From contig JASHQV010000154.1 of the NCBI GenBank assembly GCA_030038955.1, forward strand, positions 1-5,752: 5,752 nt of DNA, written 5' to 3'. The notes under the pieces were generated by a model. It ran no database searches, was not told the origin of the DNA, and saw nothing but the letters and a program-made list of their open reading frames with translations. The DNA is from Solirubrobacteraceae bacterium (GTDB lineage Bacteria; Actinomycetota; Thermoleophilia; Solirubrobacterales; Solirubrobacteraceae). Shown here piece after piece: positions 1 to 5,752 of this stretch. The translations under genes and the position numbers were made by a program. Position 1 is the stretch's first letter. Every line of letters starts with the position of its first letter.

Positions 1-1094
1 GGCATCGTCGCGCCGAGCGGCTGCAACAGCGCGATGAACGCGAGGTTGTCGATGCCCGGCTTGAACACGCGCCGGAACAGCGGCAGGTCGTTGTCGGGCG
101 CCGAGATGAAGCTCTCGTCGAAGAACGGGAAGGTGATCTTGTAGCCGGTGCACCAGACGATCACGTCGACGGGCTCGCTGCTGCCGTCCGCGAACACGAC
201 GCGGTCGCCGTCGAGCTCGCGTACGTTCGGCTTCCACGTGATCTCCCCGTGGCTGATGCGGCTGAGGAAGTCCGACGAGATCGTCGGATGTGCCTCGCCG
301 ACCCGGTGATCGGGCTTCGGTAGCCCGTAGCCCTCCATGCGGCCGACGCCGAGGCGGACCAACGCCTGCATCACCGGGCGGCGCCACTCGTACGGGATCG
401 CGGCGGTCAGCGGGTTGACGCCGATCTGATCGATCGGGCGGCCGAACAGGTACTTGGGGAGCACGTAGGCGCCGCGCCTGGAGGCAAGGATCGTGTGGCG
501 GGCGACGAAGCTCGACTCGACCGCGATGTCCATGGCGCTGTTGCCGATCCCGACGACGAGCACGTTGCGGTCCCTGAACGGCTCGTTGTCGACGTAGCTG
601 TGGGCGTGCATCTCGGTGCCGGCGAACGTGCCGGGGAATGGCGGCTCGGGCCAGCGCGGATCCCAGTGGTGGCCGTTGGCGACCAGCAGCACGTCGAACT
701 GCCGGACCTCGCCGCTGTCGAGCGTGATCTCCCAGACGCCGTCGGGGCGGCGGGCGGCGTGGGCGACGCCGGTCTCGAAGCGGATCAGCTCACGCAGCCC
801 GAAGTGGTCTGCGTACGCGTCGAAGTAAGCGGCGATCTGCGTGTGGTGGGGAAAGTCGGGGTAGGAGGAGGGCATCGGAAAGTCCGAGTACTCCATGCGG
901 GCGCGACTGGTGTTGATGTGCAACGACCGGTACGCCGACGACATGCCGTTGCGGTTCCCGAACACCCAGTTGCCGCCGACGCGGTCCGACTTCTCGAAGC
1001 ACTCGAGCGGGAGGTTGCGCTCGTGCAGCGTCTTGACGGCGGCGATCCCGGAGGATCCCGCCCCGATCACGCACACGCTGGGCAGCCTCACCAT
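1..1094 (-). CDS. Flavin-containing monooxygenase (class B, FMO-like), 3' end cut by window edge
   Basis: An open frame reads from ATG (1092-1094) to the left edge: 364 residues, no stop. Family members run to roughly 440-500 residues, so the C-terminus is missing. It is predicted to be a cytosolic FAD- and NADPH-dependent enzyme that oxygenates a soft nucleophile (N or S) through a flavin hydroperoxide. Visible motifs in order: FAD Rossmann motif GAGSSG (11-16), with E34 at the end of the second strand and GGNW at 40-43; LHINTS (58-63), whose N61 matches the active-site Asn of FMOs; the FMO signature FxGxxxHxxxY (F157, G159, H163, Y167); NADPH motif GIGNSA (182-187); and WCTGY (314-318), matching the family's late ATGY-type motif. 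The Tyr ending the signature favours FMO over Baeyer-Villiger enzymes, which usually have Trp. No signal peptide or membrane segment is seen. The substrate cannot be read from sequence. The ATG has no clear ribosome site; a GTG at 1074-1076 (residue 7) has GGTGAGG 9 bases upstream and may be the true start. The gene is co-directional with gltBD, 269 bp downstream of gltD. Confidence 0.9.
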   Translation of the reverse strand, partial: MVRLPSVCVIGAGSSGIAAVKTLHERNLPLECFEKSDRVGGNWVFGNRNGMSSAYRSLHINTSRARMEYSDFPMPSSYPDFPHHTQIAAYFDAYADHFGLRELIRFETGVAHAARRPDGVWEITLDSGEVRQFDVLLVANGHHWDPRWPEPPFPGTFAGTEMHAHSYVDNEPFRDRNVLVVGIGNSAMDIAVESSFVARHTILASRRGAYVLPKYLFGRPIDQIGVNPLTAAIPYEWRRPVMQALVRLGVGRMEGYGLPKPDHRVGEAHPTISSDFLSRISHGEITWKPNVRELDGDRVVFADGSSEPVDVIVWCTGYKITFPFFDESFISAPDNDLPLFRRVFKPGIDNLAFIALLQPLGATM

Positions 1095-1363
1095 CCGCAG
1101 AGAGTACGGCGGCGAGGCGACGGAGAGCAGCCCGACGGGTCAGATGACAGAGGGCAGCCCCACGAGGGGCGCCGGGGGACCCAGATCCATCTGGGTCCCC
1201 CGGCTGATCAGGGAAGTGGGGGCGCAGTTCCCTGACCGAACAGGGCGGAAGATTCCCCGCCCCAAGGACAAGTAAACCTAAAGTCCTTACACCGTGTCCG
1301 GTGGTCTACCATGGTTGCCGTTCGGGCGTCGCGCACGAAGCTAACAAGCTCGCGTAAGCGCAG
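1095..1363. other. Non-coding, hairpin-rich spacer between gltD and the monooxygenase gene
   Basis: I find no credible protein gene here. The spacer holds a dense run of inverted repeats, given as stem arms: 1157-1161/1166-1170 (5 bp, 4-base loop), 1171-1186/1189-1204 (16 bp), 1208-1215/1228-1235 (8 bp), 1243-1248/1257-1262 (6 bp), 1264-1269/1283-1288 (6 bp) and 1290-1294/1299-1303 (5 bp, 4-base loop). A weaker one (1347-1350 plus 1352-1354, pairing with 1359-1365 around a bulged base) overlaps the gltD stop codon. The 16-bp and 8-bp stems are unlikely by chance. The 5-6 bp stems are individually weak in GC-rich DNA, but their nearly end-to-end packing is notable. On the minus strand the cluster lies 3' of gltD and 5' of the monooxygenase. 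It could be tandem transcription stops, a structured leader or a small RNA. I could not recognise a convincing promoter on the minus strand. Confidence 0.7.
1171..1204 (-). terminator. Perfect 34-bp palindrome, possible terminator or attenuator
   Basis: The left arm gccgggggacccagat (1171-1186) and the right arm (1189-1204) are exact reverse complements around a 2-base centre, CC. As RNA, the innermost pairs would open to give a realistic loop of 4-6 bases, still leaving a stem of 14 or more GC-rich pairs. It lies 160 bp beyond the gltD stop and 77 bp before the monooxygenase ATG, where a terminator for gltBD would be expected. No T-run follows on either strand, so it is not a textbook intrinsic terminator, although many high-GC actinobacterial terminators lack one. 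A dimeric-protein operator or a scattered palindromic repeat element is the alternative. The palindrome itself is certain; its role is an inference. Confidence 0.5.
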
Positions 1364-2947
1364 CTAAGAGCCCCTCTCAGCGGTGCGTGTGCCCGGGCCG
1401 CTGAAGAACTGGTCGCCGGGCCTGACGGAGCCGGCGGTCTCCGCCTCGTGGCGGAGCGTGCGGTCGGTCTCGCCGGTCCACGCGCCGATCGCCAGCAGCT
1501 CGCGATCCTGGTCCATCGGTGTGCCGCCGAGCGCCCGGTTGACGACGCGCGCGCACTTCCGACCCTCGGCGATCGCGGTGACCACCAGCGACTGCCCGAT
1601 GCGCGCGTCGCCGCACGCGAACACGCCGCTGACCGATGTGCGGTAGGTCGCCTCGGTGCGGATGTCGCCGCGATGGTCGAGCTCCACGCCGAGCTCGGCC
1701 AGCAGCCCGTCGTGCTCGGGGTGCGCGAAGCCGATCGCGATCAGCACGAGGTCGGCCTCGAGCGCCAGCTCGCTGCCCGGCACGGGCGTCAGGTCACGCG
1801 AGGAGACGCCGGTGACCTGGCGCGCGTAGACGTGGCTGACGCGCCCGTCCTGACCCCCGAAGCCGATCACCTCGGTGCCCCAGCGGCGCTTGCCCCCCTC
1901 CTCGAGGGCGTACGTCATCGGGGTCCGCTTGGGCGGCAGCGGCCACGGCGCGCGGGGGTCGCTGCCGTCCTGCAGCTCCTGGTAGACGTCGAGCATGACG
2001 ACGCTGCGAGCACCCTCGCGGTTGGAGTTGGAGATGCAGTCCATGCCGGTGTCGCCGCCGCCGACGACGATCACCCGCTGGCCGGCGGCGGAGATCTCCG
2101 CGCCCGGCTCGGTTGACTTGAACGGGCGGCCTTCGCGCGCCGCCACCCAGCGATTGCGCTGATACAGGTAGTCCATCGCGAAGTGGATGCCGCCCAGCTC
2201 CCGGCCCGGCACGGCCAGGTCCCGGGAGACGCGGGAGCCGATCGCGATCACCAGCGCGTCGTGGTGCTCGCGCAGCTCGGCCACCGGCAGCTCGCGTCCG
2301 ACGTCGATCCCCATCACGAACTCGATCCCCTCCTGCTCCAGGATCGCGACGCGCCGGTCGATGATCGACTTGGGGAGCTTGGCGTCGGGGACGCCGAACC
2401 GCATCAGCCCGCCGGGTCCCTCGTCTCGTTCGTACACGACGACCTGATGGCCGCAGCGGTTGAGCTCGGCGGCAACCGCCATCCCGGCCGGGCCGGCACC
2501 GATCACGGCGACGCTGCGGCCGGTGCGGCGGGCGGGCGGGTCGGCGATCACCCAGCCCTCGTCGAACGCGCGCTCGGCGATCGCGAGCTCGATCTGCTCG
2601 ATCGTCACGGGGTCATTGTTGATCGCCAGCACGCACGCCGACTCGCACGGCGCCGGGCAGATCCGGCCGGTGAACTCGGGAAAGTTGTTGGTGGCGTGCA
2701 GCTCTTCGATCGCCTCGCGCCACTTGCCGCGGTAGACGAGGTCGTTCCAGTCGGGGATCAGGTTGCCCAGCGGACAACCCTCGTGGCAGAACGGGACGCC
2801 GCAGTCCATGCACCTGGCGCCCTGACGCCGCAGCTCCGGCTCGCCCTGCAAGCCGAAGTACTGCTTATAGTCGAGCACGCGCTCGCGCGGGTCACGCTTG
2901 TCGAATCCGACCCGGTGGATCTTCAGGAAGGCGCCGAGCTCACCCAC
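1364..2947 (-). CDS. gltD: Glutamate synthase (NADPH) small (beta) subunit
   Basis: A complete 527-residue protein with a GTG start (2945-2947) and a TAG stop (1364-1366). It takes electrons from NADPH through FAD and passes them via 4Fe-4S clusters to the FMN of GltB, where 2-oxoglutarate and glutamine-derived ammonia become glutamate. The N-terminal iron-sulfur region has C46, C49, C54 and C58, then C97, C101 and C105, as expected for GltD. The FAD Rossmann motif is GAGPAG (150-155), followed by GGLMRFGVP (179-187). The NADPH motif is GGGDTG (296-301). The closing FAD motif, ACGDARIGQSLVV, is at 444-456. The core ends near residue 473. Beyond it is a tail of about 54 residues rich in charged residues, Gly and Thr, making the protein longer than the 470-490 residues usual for the family. 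The start is supported by the GGTGAG site upstream and by the usual GltD opening. It sits 21 bp after gltB, so the two are almost certainly co-transcribed. Related dihydropyrimidine dehydrogenase subunits share this fold, but the gltB neighbour settles the call. Confidence 0.97.
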   Translation of the reverse strand: MGELGAFLKIHRVGFDKRDPRERVLDYKQYFGLQGEPELRRQGARCMDCGVPFCHEGCPLGNLIPDWNDLVYRGKWREAIEELHATNNFPEFTGRICPAPCESACVLAINNDPVTIEQIELAIAERAFDEGWVIADPPARRTGRSVAVIGAGPAGMAVAAELNRCGHQVVVYERDEGPGGLMRFGVPDAKLPKSIIDRRVAILEQEGIEFVMGIDVGRELPVAELREHHDALVIAIGSRVSRDLAVPGRELGGIHFAMDYLYQRNRWVAAREGRPFKSTEPGAEISAAGQRVIVVGGGDTGMDCISNSNREGARSVVMLDVYQELQDGSDPRAPWPLPPKRTPMTYALEEGGKRRWGTEVIGFGGQDGRVSHVYARQVTGVSSRDLTPVPGSELALEADLVLIAIGFAHPEHDGLLAELGVELDHRGDIRTEATYRTSVSGVFACGDARIGQSLVVTAIAEGRKCARVVNRALGGTPMDQDRELLAIGAWTGETDRTLRHEAETAGSVRPGDQFFSGPGTRTAERGS

Positions 2948-2952
2948 GATCG

Positions 2953-2958
2953 CTCACC
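2953..2958 (-). promoter_or_regulatory. Ribosome binding site of gltD
   Basis: Reading the minus strand, GGTGAG lies 5 bases before the GTG start of gltD, inside the 21-base gap after the gltB stop codon (TGA at 2969-2971). It resembles the GGAGG-type consensus at normal spacing. This supports the GTG start and suggests gltD is translated from the gltB message with its own site, not by stop-start overlap. Confidence 0.75.
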
Positions 2959-2968
2959 GTTCCGCCGC

Positions 2969-5752
2969 TCATCGCGCGGCGCCGGTCGCCTCACCGGCTG
3001 AGTCCACCGGCTGCGAGGCTACGCGGCGCGCCGCCAGCACGCGCTTGTACTCGCGCGGGATCACCTTGACGAACCGCTCGCGCGCGCCCCGCTGCCACTG
3101 CGAGAGGATGTTCCGCGCGACCAGCGAGCCGGTCCGCTGGACGTGCTCGGCGATCAGCGCCTGCAGCTCCTGCTCGTGCTCGCCGGACACCGGCTCGAGC
3201 TCGACCAGGTCGGTGTTGCAGCGCCCGGCGAAGCGCCGGTCGATGTCGTACACGTACGCGATCCCGCCGCTCATGCCGGCCGCGAAGTTGCGTCCGGTCG
3301 GTCCCAGCACCACCACGCGGCCGCCGGTCATGTACTCGCAGCCGTGGTCGCCGAGCCCCTCGACGACCGCGTGTGCGCCGGAGTTGCGGACCGCGAAGCG
3401 CTCACCCGCCAGCCCGCGGAAGAACGCCCGTCCCGCGGTCGCCCCGTACAGCACCGTGTTGCCGACGATCATGTTCTCCTCGGGACGGAACAGCACGGTC
3501 TCGGGGGGGCGCACGGAGATGATCCCGCCCGACAGGCCCTTGCCCGTGTAGTCGTTCGTCTCGCCGCGCAGCGCGAACGTCACGCCGGGCGCCAGCCAGG
3601 CGCCGAAGCTCTGCCCCGCCGAGCCCGAGAAGGCGATCTCGATCGTGCCTTCGGGCAGCCCTTCGGCGCCGTGCCGGCGGGCGATCTCGCCCGACAGGAT
3701 GCCGCCGACGGCGCGGTTGACGTTGCGCACCGGGATCGGGCCGAGACGCAGCGCCTGGCGATCCTCGAGCGCGGCCCGAGAGCGGCTGACGAGCTCCCAG
3801 TCGAGCGCGTCCTCGAGCACCGGCTCGGGCCCGCGCGTGCGTCGACGCGGCGCCTGCGGCGGCGTCTCCGGAGTCCGCAGAATCTGCGACAGGTCGACGT
3901 GGCGCGCCTTCCAGTGCTCGATCGCCGGATCGATGTCGAGTAGCTCGGTGCGGCCGACGAGATCCTCGAAGCGGCGGATCCCGAGCGTCGCCATCAGCCG
4001 TCTAGCCTCCTCGGCGACGTTGAGCAGGTACTCGACGACCTGCTCGGGAGTCCCACGGAAGCGCGCGCGCAGAACCGGGTCCTGCGTCGCGATCCCAACC
4101 GGGCAGGTGTTGAGGTGGCAGACGCGCATCATCACGCAGCCCATCGCGATCAGCGGCGCCGTCGAGAAGCCGAACTCGTCGGCCCCGAGCAACGCCCCCA
4201 CGACCACGTCGCGCCCGGTCTTCAGCTGACCGTCGACCTCGACCGCGATGCGGCTGCGGAGATCGTTGAGCAGCAGCGTCTGCTGGGTCTCGGCGAGTCC
4301 GATCTCCCAGGGCACGCCGGCGCCGTGGATCGATGACTGCGGCGAGGCGCCGGTGCCGCCATCGCCGCCCGCGATCGTCACGTGGTCGGCGTTGGCCTTG
4401 GCGACGCCGGCCGCGACCGTGCCGACGCCAACCTCGCTGACCAGCTTGACCGAGACGCTCGCCTTCGGGTTGGCGCAGCGCAGGTCGTAGATCAGCTGCT
4501 TGAGGTCCTCGATCGAGTAGATGTCATGGTGGGGCGGTGGCGAGATCAGCCCCACGCCCGGCGTCGAGTTGCGGATCCGGGCGATGTAGTCGTCGACCTT
4601 GTGGCCGGGCAGCTGGCCGCCCTCGCCGGGCTTCGCGCCCTGGGCCATCTTGATCTGCAGCTGGTCGGCGTTGACGAGGTAGTGGATCGTCACCCCGAAC
4701 CGTCCCGAGGCAACCTGCTTGATCGCCGAGCGCCGCTGATCGCCGTTCGGATCGGGCGCGTAGCGGGCCGGATCCTCGCCGCCCTCGCCGGTGTTGGACT
4801 TGGCGCCGAGGCGGTTCATCGCGATCGCCAGCGTCTCGTGGGCCTCGCGGCTGAGCGCCCCCAGCGACATCGCGCCGGTGCTGAAGCGCTTGACGATCGA
4901 GCTGGCCGGCTCGACCTCATCGAGCGGGACCGGCGCGGCTGCCGGTCGCAGCCGCATCAGCCCGCGCAGCGCCGCGCCGCGAGTCGCCTCGTCGTTGGCG
5001 GTGCGTGCGAACTCCTCGTAGCTCGCCCACGAGCCGTTCGCGCCGTCGCCGTCGCCGTCGAGACCAGCGGAGCCACCCCGGCCAGCGCCACCGTCGAGAC
5101 CGGCCGAGCCACCCCGGCCAGCGCCGCGCACAGAGTGCTGCAGCTTCGCGATCGTGTCGGGGTTCCAGATGTGCCGCTCGCCGTTGCGCCGCCACTGCAG
5201 CACGCCGCCGACCGGCAGCACGTCGCGGTCGGTACGCGGGTAGGCGCGGAAGTGACGCTCCATCGCCTCGGTCGACAGCTGCTCGAGCCCGACGCCGCCG
5301 ATCCGCGAGGCGGTTCCCGTGAAGTGGCGGTCGATCAGCTCCTGCTCGAGCCCGACGGCCTCGAAGATCTGCGCCCCGCAGTACGACTGGATCGTCGAGA
5401 TCCCCATCTTCGAGATCGTCTTCAGGAGGCCCTTGCCGATCGCGCGGACGATCTGCTTCTCGGCGTCCTCTCGCTCGAGCTCGCCGAACGCTCGCCGTCC
5501 AGGCTCGCTGGGACGTTCGGCGCTCGCGTCATCCGGCTGCTCCACCGGCAGCAGCGAGGCGTCGGCCAGCTGGTCGAGCGACTCGAACATCACGTACGGG
5601 TTGATCGCCGAGGCGCCATACCCAATCAGCGTCGCCATGTCGTGGATCGAGCGAGGCTCCCCGGACTCGATCACGAGCCCCGTGCGCAGCCGCGTGCCGC
5701 GCCGGACGAGGTGGTTGTGGACGGCCGCGACCGCCAGCAGCGACGGCATCGC
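2969..5752 (-). CDS. gltB: Glutamate synthase (NADPH) large (alpha) subunit, 5' end beyond window
   Basis: The frame is open to the right edge and ends at TGA (2969-2971). About 927 residues are visible; full GltB is about 1,500, so the N-terminal glutaminase domain and part of the central domain are missing. The Met at 5747-5749 is internal, since family similarity continues through it. Numbering from that Met: the end of the central domain contains ESGEPR (28-33), [10 protein letters not shown] (43-52) and [19 protein letters not shown] (116-134). The FMN/synthase domain (about 280-600) contains GAMSLGALS (292-300), [10 protein letters not shown] (321-330), [13 protein letters not shown] (370-382), [14 protein letters not shown] (403-416) and DGGTGASP (463-470). 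The 3Fe-4S cysteines C538, C544 and C549 have the family spacing. The C-terminal beta-helix domain (about 667-880) contains [14 protein letters not shown] (709-722), [11 protein letters not shown] (732-742) and HGCEYMTGG (802-810). The enzyme converts 2-oxoglutarate and glutamine to two glutamates, channelling ammonia between domains. Oddities: a Gly-rich duplicated insert at 209-239, and Gly at 462, where E. coli GltB has Tyr (from memory). It is the first gene of gltBD here. Confidence 0.98.
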   Translation of the reverse strand, partial: AMPSLLAVAAVHNHLVRRGTRLRTGLVIESGEPRSIHDMATLIGYGASAINPYVMFESLDQLADASLLPVEQPDDASAERPSEPGRRAFGELEREDAEKQIVRAIGKGLLKTISKMGISTIQSYCGAQIFEAVGLEQELIDRHFTGTASRIGGVGLEQLSTEAMERHFRAYPRTDRDVLPVGGVLQWRRNGERHIWNPDTIAKLQHSVRGAGRGGSAGLDGGAGRGGSAGLDGDGDGANGSWASYEEFARTANDEATRGAALRGLMRLRPAAAPVPLDEVEPASSIVKRFSTGAMSLGALSREAHETLAIAMNRLGAKSNTGEGGEDPARYAPDPNGDQRRSAIKQVASGRFGVTIHYLVNADQLQIKMAQGAKPGEGGQLPGHKVDDYIARIRNSTPGVGLISPPPHHDIYSIEDLKQLIYDLRCANPKASVSVKLVSEVGVGTVAAGVAKANADHVTIAGGDGGTGASPQSSIHGAGVPWEIGLAETQQTLLLNDLRSRIAVEVDGQLKTGRDVVVGALLGADEFGFSTAPLIAMGCVMMRVCHLNTCPVGIATQDPVLRARFRGTPEQVVEYLLNVAEEARRLMATLGIRRFEDLVGRTELLDIDPAIEHWKARHVDLSQILRTPETPPQAPRRRTRGPEPVLEDALDWELVSRSRAALEDRQALRLGPIPVRNVNRAVGGILSGEIARRHGAEGLPEGTIEIAFSGSAGQSFGAWLAPGVTFALRGETNDYTGKGLSGGIISVRPPETVLFRPEENMIVGNTVLYGATAGRAFFRGLAGERFAVRNSGAHAVVEGLGDHGCEYMTGGRVVVLGPTGRNFAAGMSGGIAYVYDIDRRFAGRCNTDLVELEPVSGEHEQELQALIAEHVQRTGSLVARNILSQWQRGARERFVKVIPREYKRVLAARRVASQPVDSAGEATGAAR
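5042..5059 (-). repeat. Three GCCGTC hexamers in gltB, encoding Asp-Gly repeats
   Basis: On the plus strand GCCGTC occurs three times without interruption (5042-5047, 5048-5053, 5054-5059). On the coding strand this reads as (Asp-Gly)3 within [11 protein letters not shown]. It overlaps the end of the 36-bp duplication by 6 bases, so the two repeats form one slippage-prone, Gly/Asp-rich block of about 84 bp (5042-5125) that lengthens the GltB linker. Confidence 0.8.
5054..5125 (-). repeat. In-frame 36-bp tandem duplication inside gltB
   Basis: Two adjacent 36-bp units, 5090-5125 and 5054-5089, match at 33 of 36 positions. On the coding strand each encodes [12 protein letters not shown] (visible residues 209-220 and 221-232). 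All three differences are third-base synonymous changes: TCG/TCC for Ser, GCC/GCT for Ala and GGT/GGC for the last Gly. The unit lies in the linker between the central domain (after IAKLQHSVR) and the helix WASYEEFA that precedes the FMN domain. It is therefore a flexible, surface-type insertion with no catalytic residues. Confidence 0.9.

Noticed and set aside
495..1235. Long plus-strand open frame of 246 codons
   Set aside because: It is antisense to the monooxygenase, whose minus-strand frame carries every expected FMO motif. The plus-strand product is low-complexity Val/Asp/Arg/Gly sequence typical of a mirror frame in GC-rich DNA.
1279..1305. Plus-strand TAAAGTCC followed about 10 bases later by TCCGGTGG, resembling a sigma-28-type flagellar promoter
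   Set aside because: The upstream half fits TAAAGTTT, but the downstream half matches GCCGATAA at only about half its bases. No plus-strand gene follows, and the segment is better described as part of the hairpin run.
1311..1367. Small plus-strand frame of 18 codons starting at ATG 1311
   Set aside because: It has no ribosome binding site, a basic low-information product, and ends on the gltD stop codon. Nothing supports translation.
2183..3943. Several long plus-strand open frames opposite gltD and gltB (for example 2183-3001 and 3143-3943)
   Set aside because: They lie opposite strongly conserved gltD and gltB codons, have Arg/Ala/Asp-rich compositions without recognisable domains, and arise from the lack of stop codons in GC-rich DNA.
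5042..5125. CRISPR-like or mobile-element origin of the repeat block
   Set aside because: The units are directly adjacent without spacers, in frame, and encode a continuous linker peptide. There are only two 36-bp copies and no terminal inverted repeats or transposase.
5747..5749. ATG near the right edge as the start of gltB
   Set aside because: The frame stays open to the window edge and the sequence around this Met aligns with the middle of GltB, so it is an internal methionine. The visible protein would otherwise lack the glutaminase domain entirely.

Overview
The window is a stretch of very GC-rich bacterial DNA. All three protein genes lie on the minus strand, so transcription runs from the right edge to the left edge. 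High GC, strong G/C preference at third codon positions, Arg/Ala/Gly-rich linkers and GTG start use suggest a high-GC actinobacterium. A deep lineage such as Thermoleophilia is possible, but that is only an impression and nothing here proves the taxon.

Layout, in transcription order: (1) 5752-2969 is the C-terminal two thirds of gltB, the large subunit of bacterial glutamate synthase (GOGAT). Its N-terminal glutaminase domain lies beyond the right edge. (2) After a 21-bp gap with a clear ribosome binding site, 2947-1364 is gltD, the complete iron-sulfur/flavin small subunit. (3) 1363-1095 is a non-coding spacer of about 270 bp dominated by a nearly back-to-back run of inverted repeats, including a perfect 16-bp-arm palindrome. 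(4) 1094-1 is the N-terminal 364 residues of a class B flavin-containing monooxygenase, cut by the left edge.

GltB and GltD together make glutamate from glutamine and 2-oxoglutarate with NADPH, the second half of the GS-GOGAT ammonium assimilation route. They form an obvious operon. The monooxygenase is co-directional but separated by the hairpin-rich spacer, so it is probably a separate transcription unit or reached only by attenuated read-through; a link to nitrogen metabolism is speculation.

Most of the window is ordinary core metabolism, and I see no mobile element, CRISPR array, tRNA or rRNA. The features worth a second look are the hairpin cluster at 1157-1303, a duplicated Gly-rich 12-residue insert inside GltB with purely synonymous differences between copies, a C-terminal tail on GltD, and an uncertain monooxygenase start.
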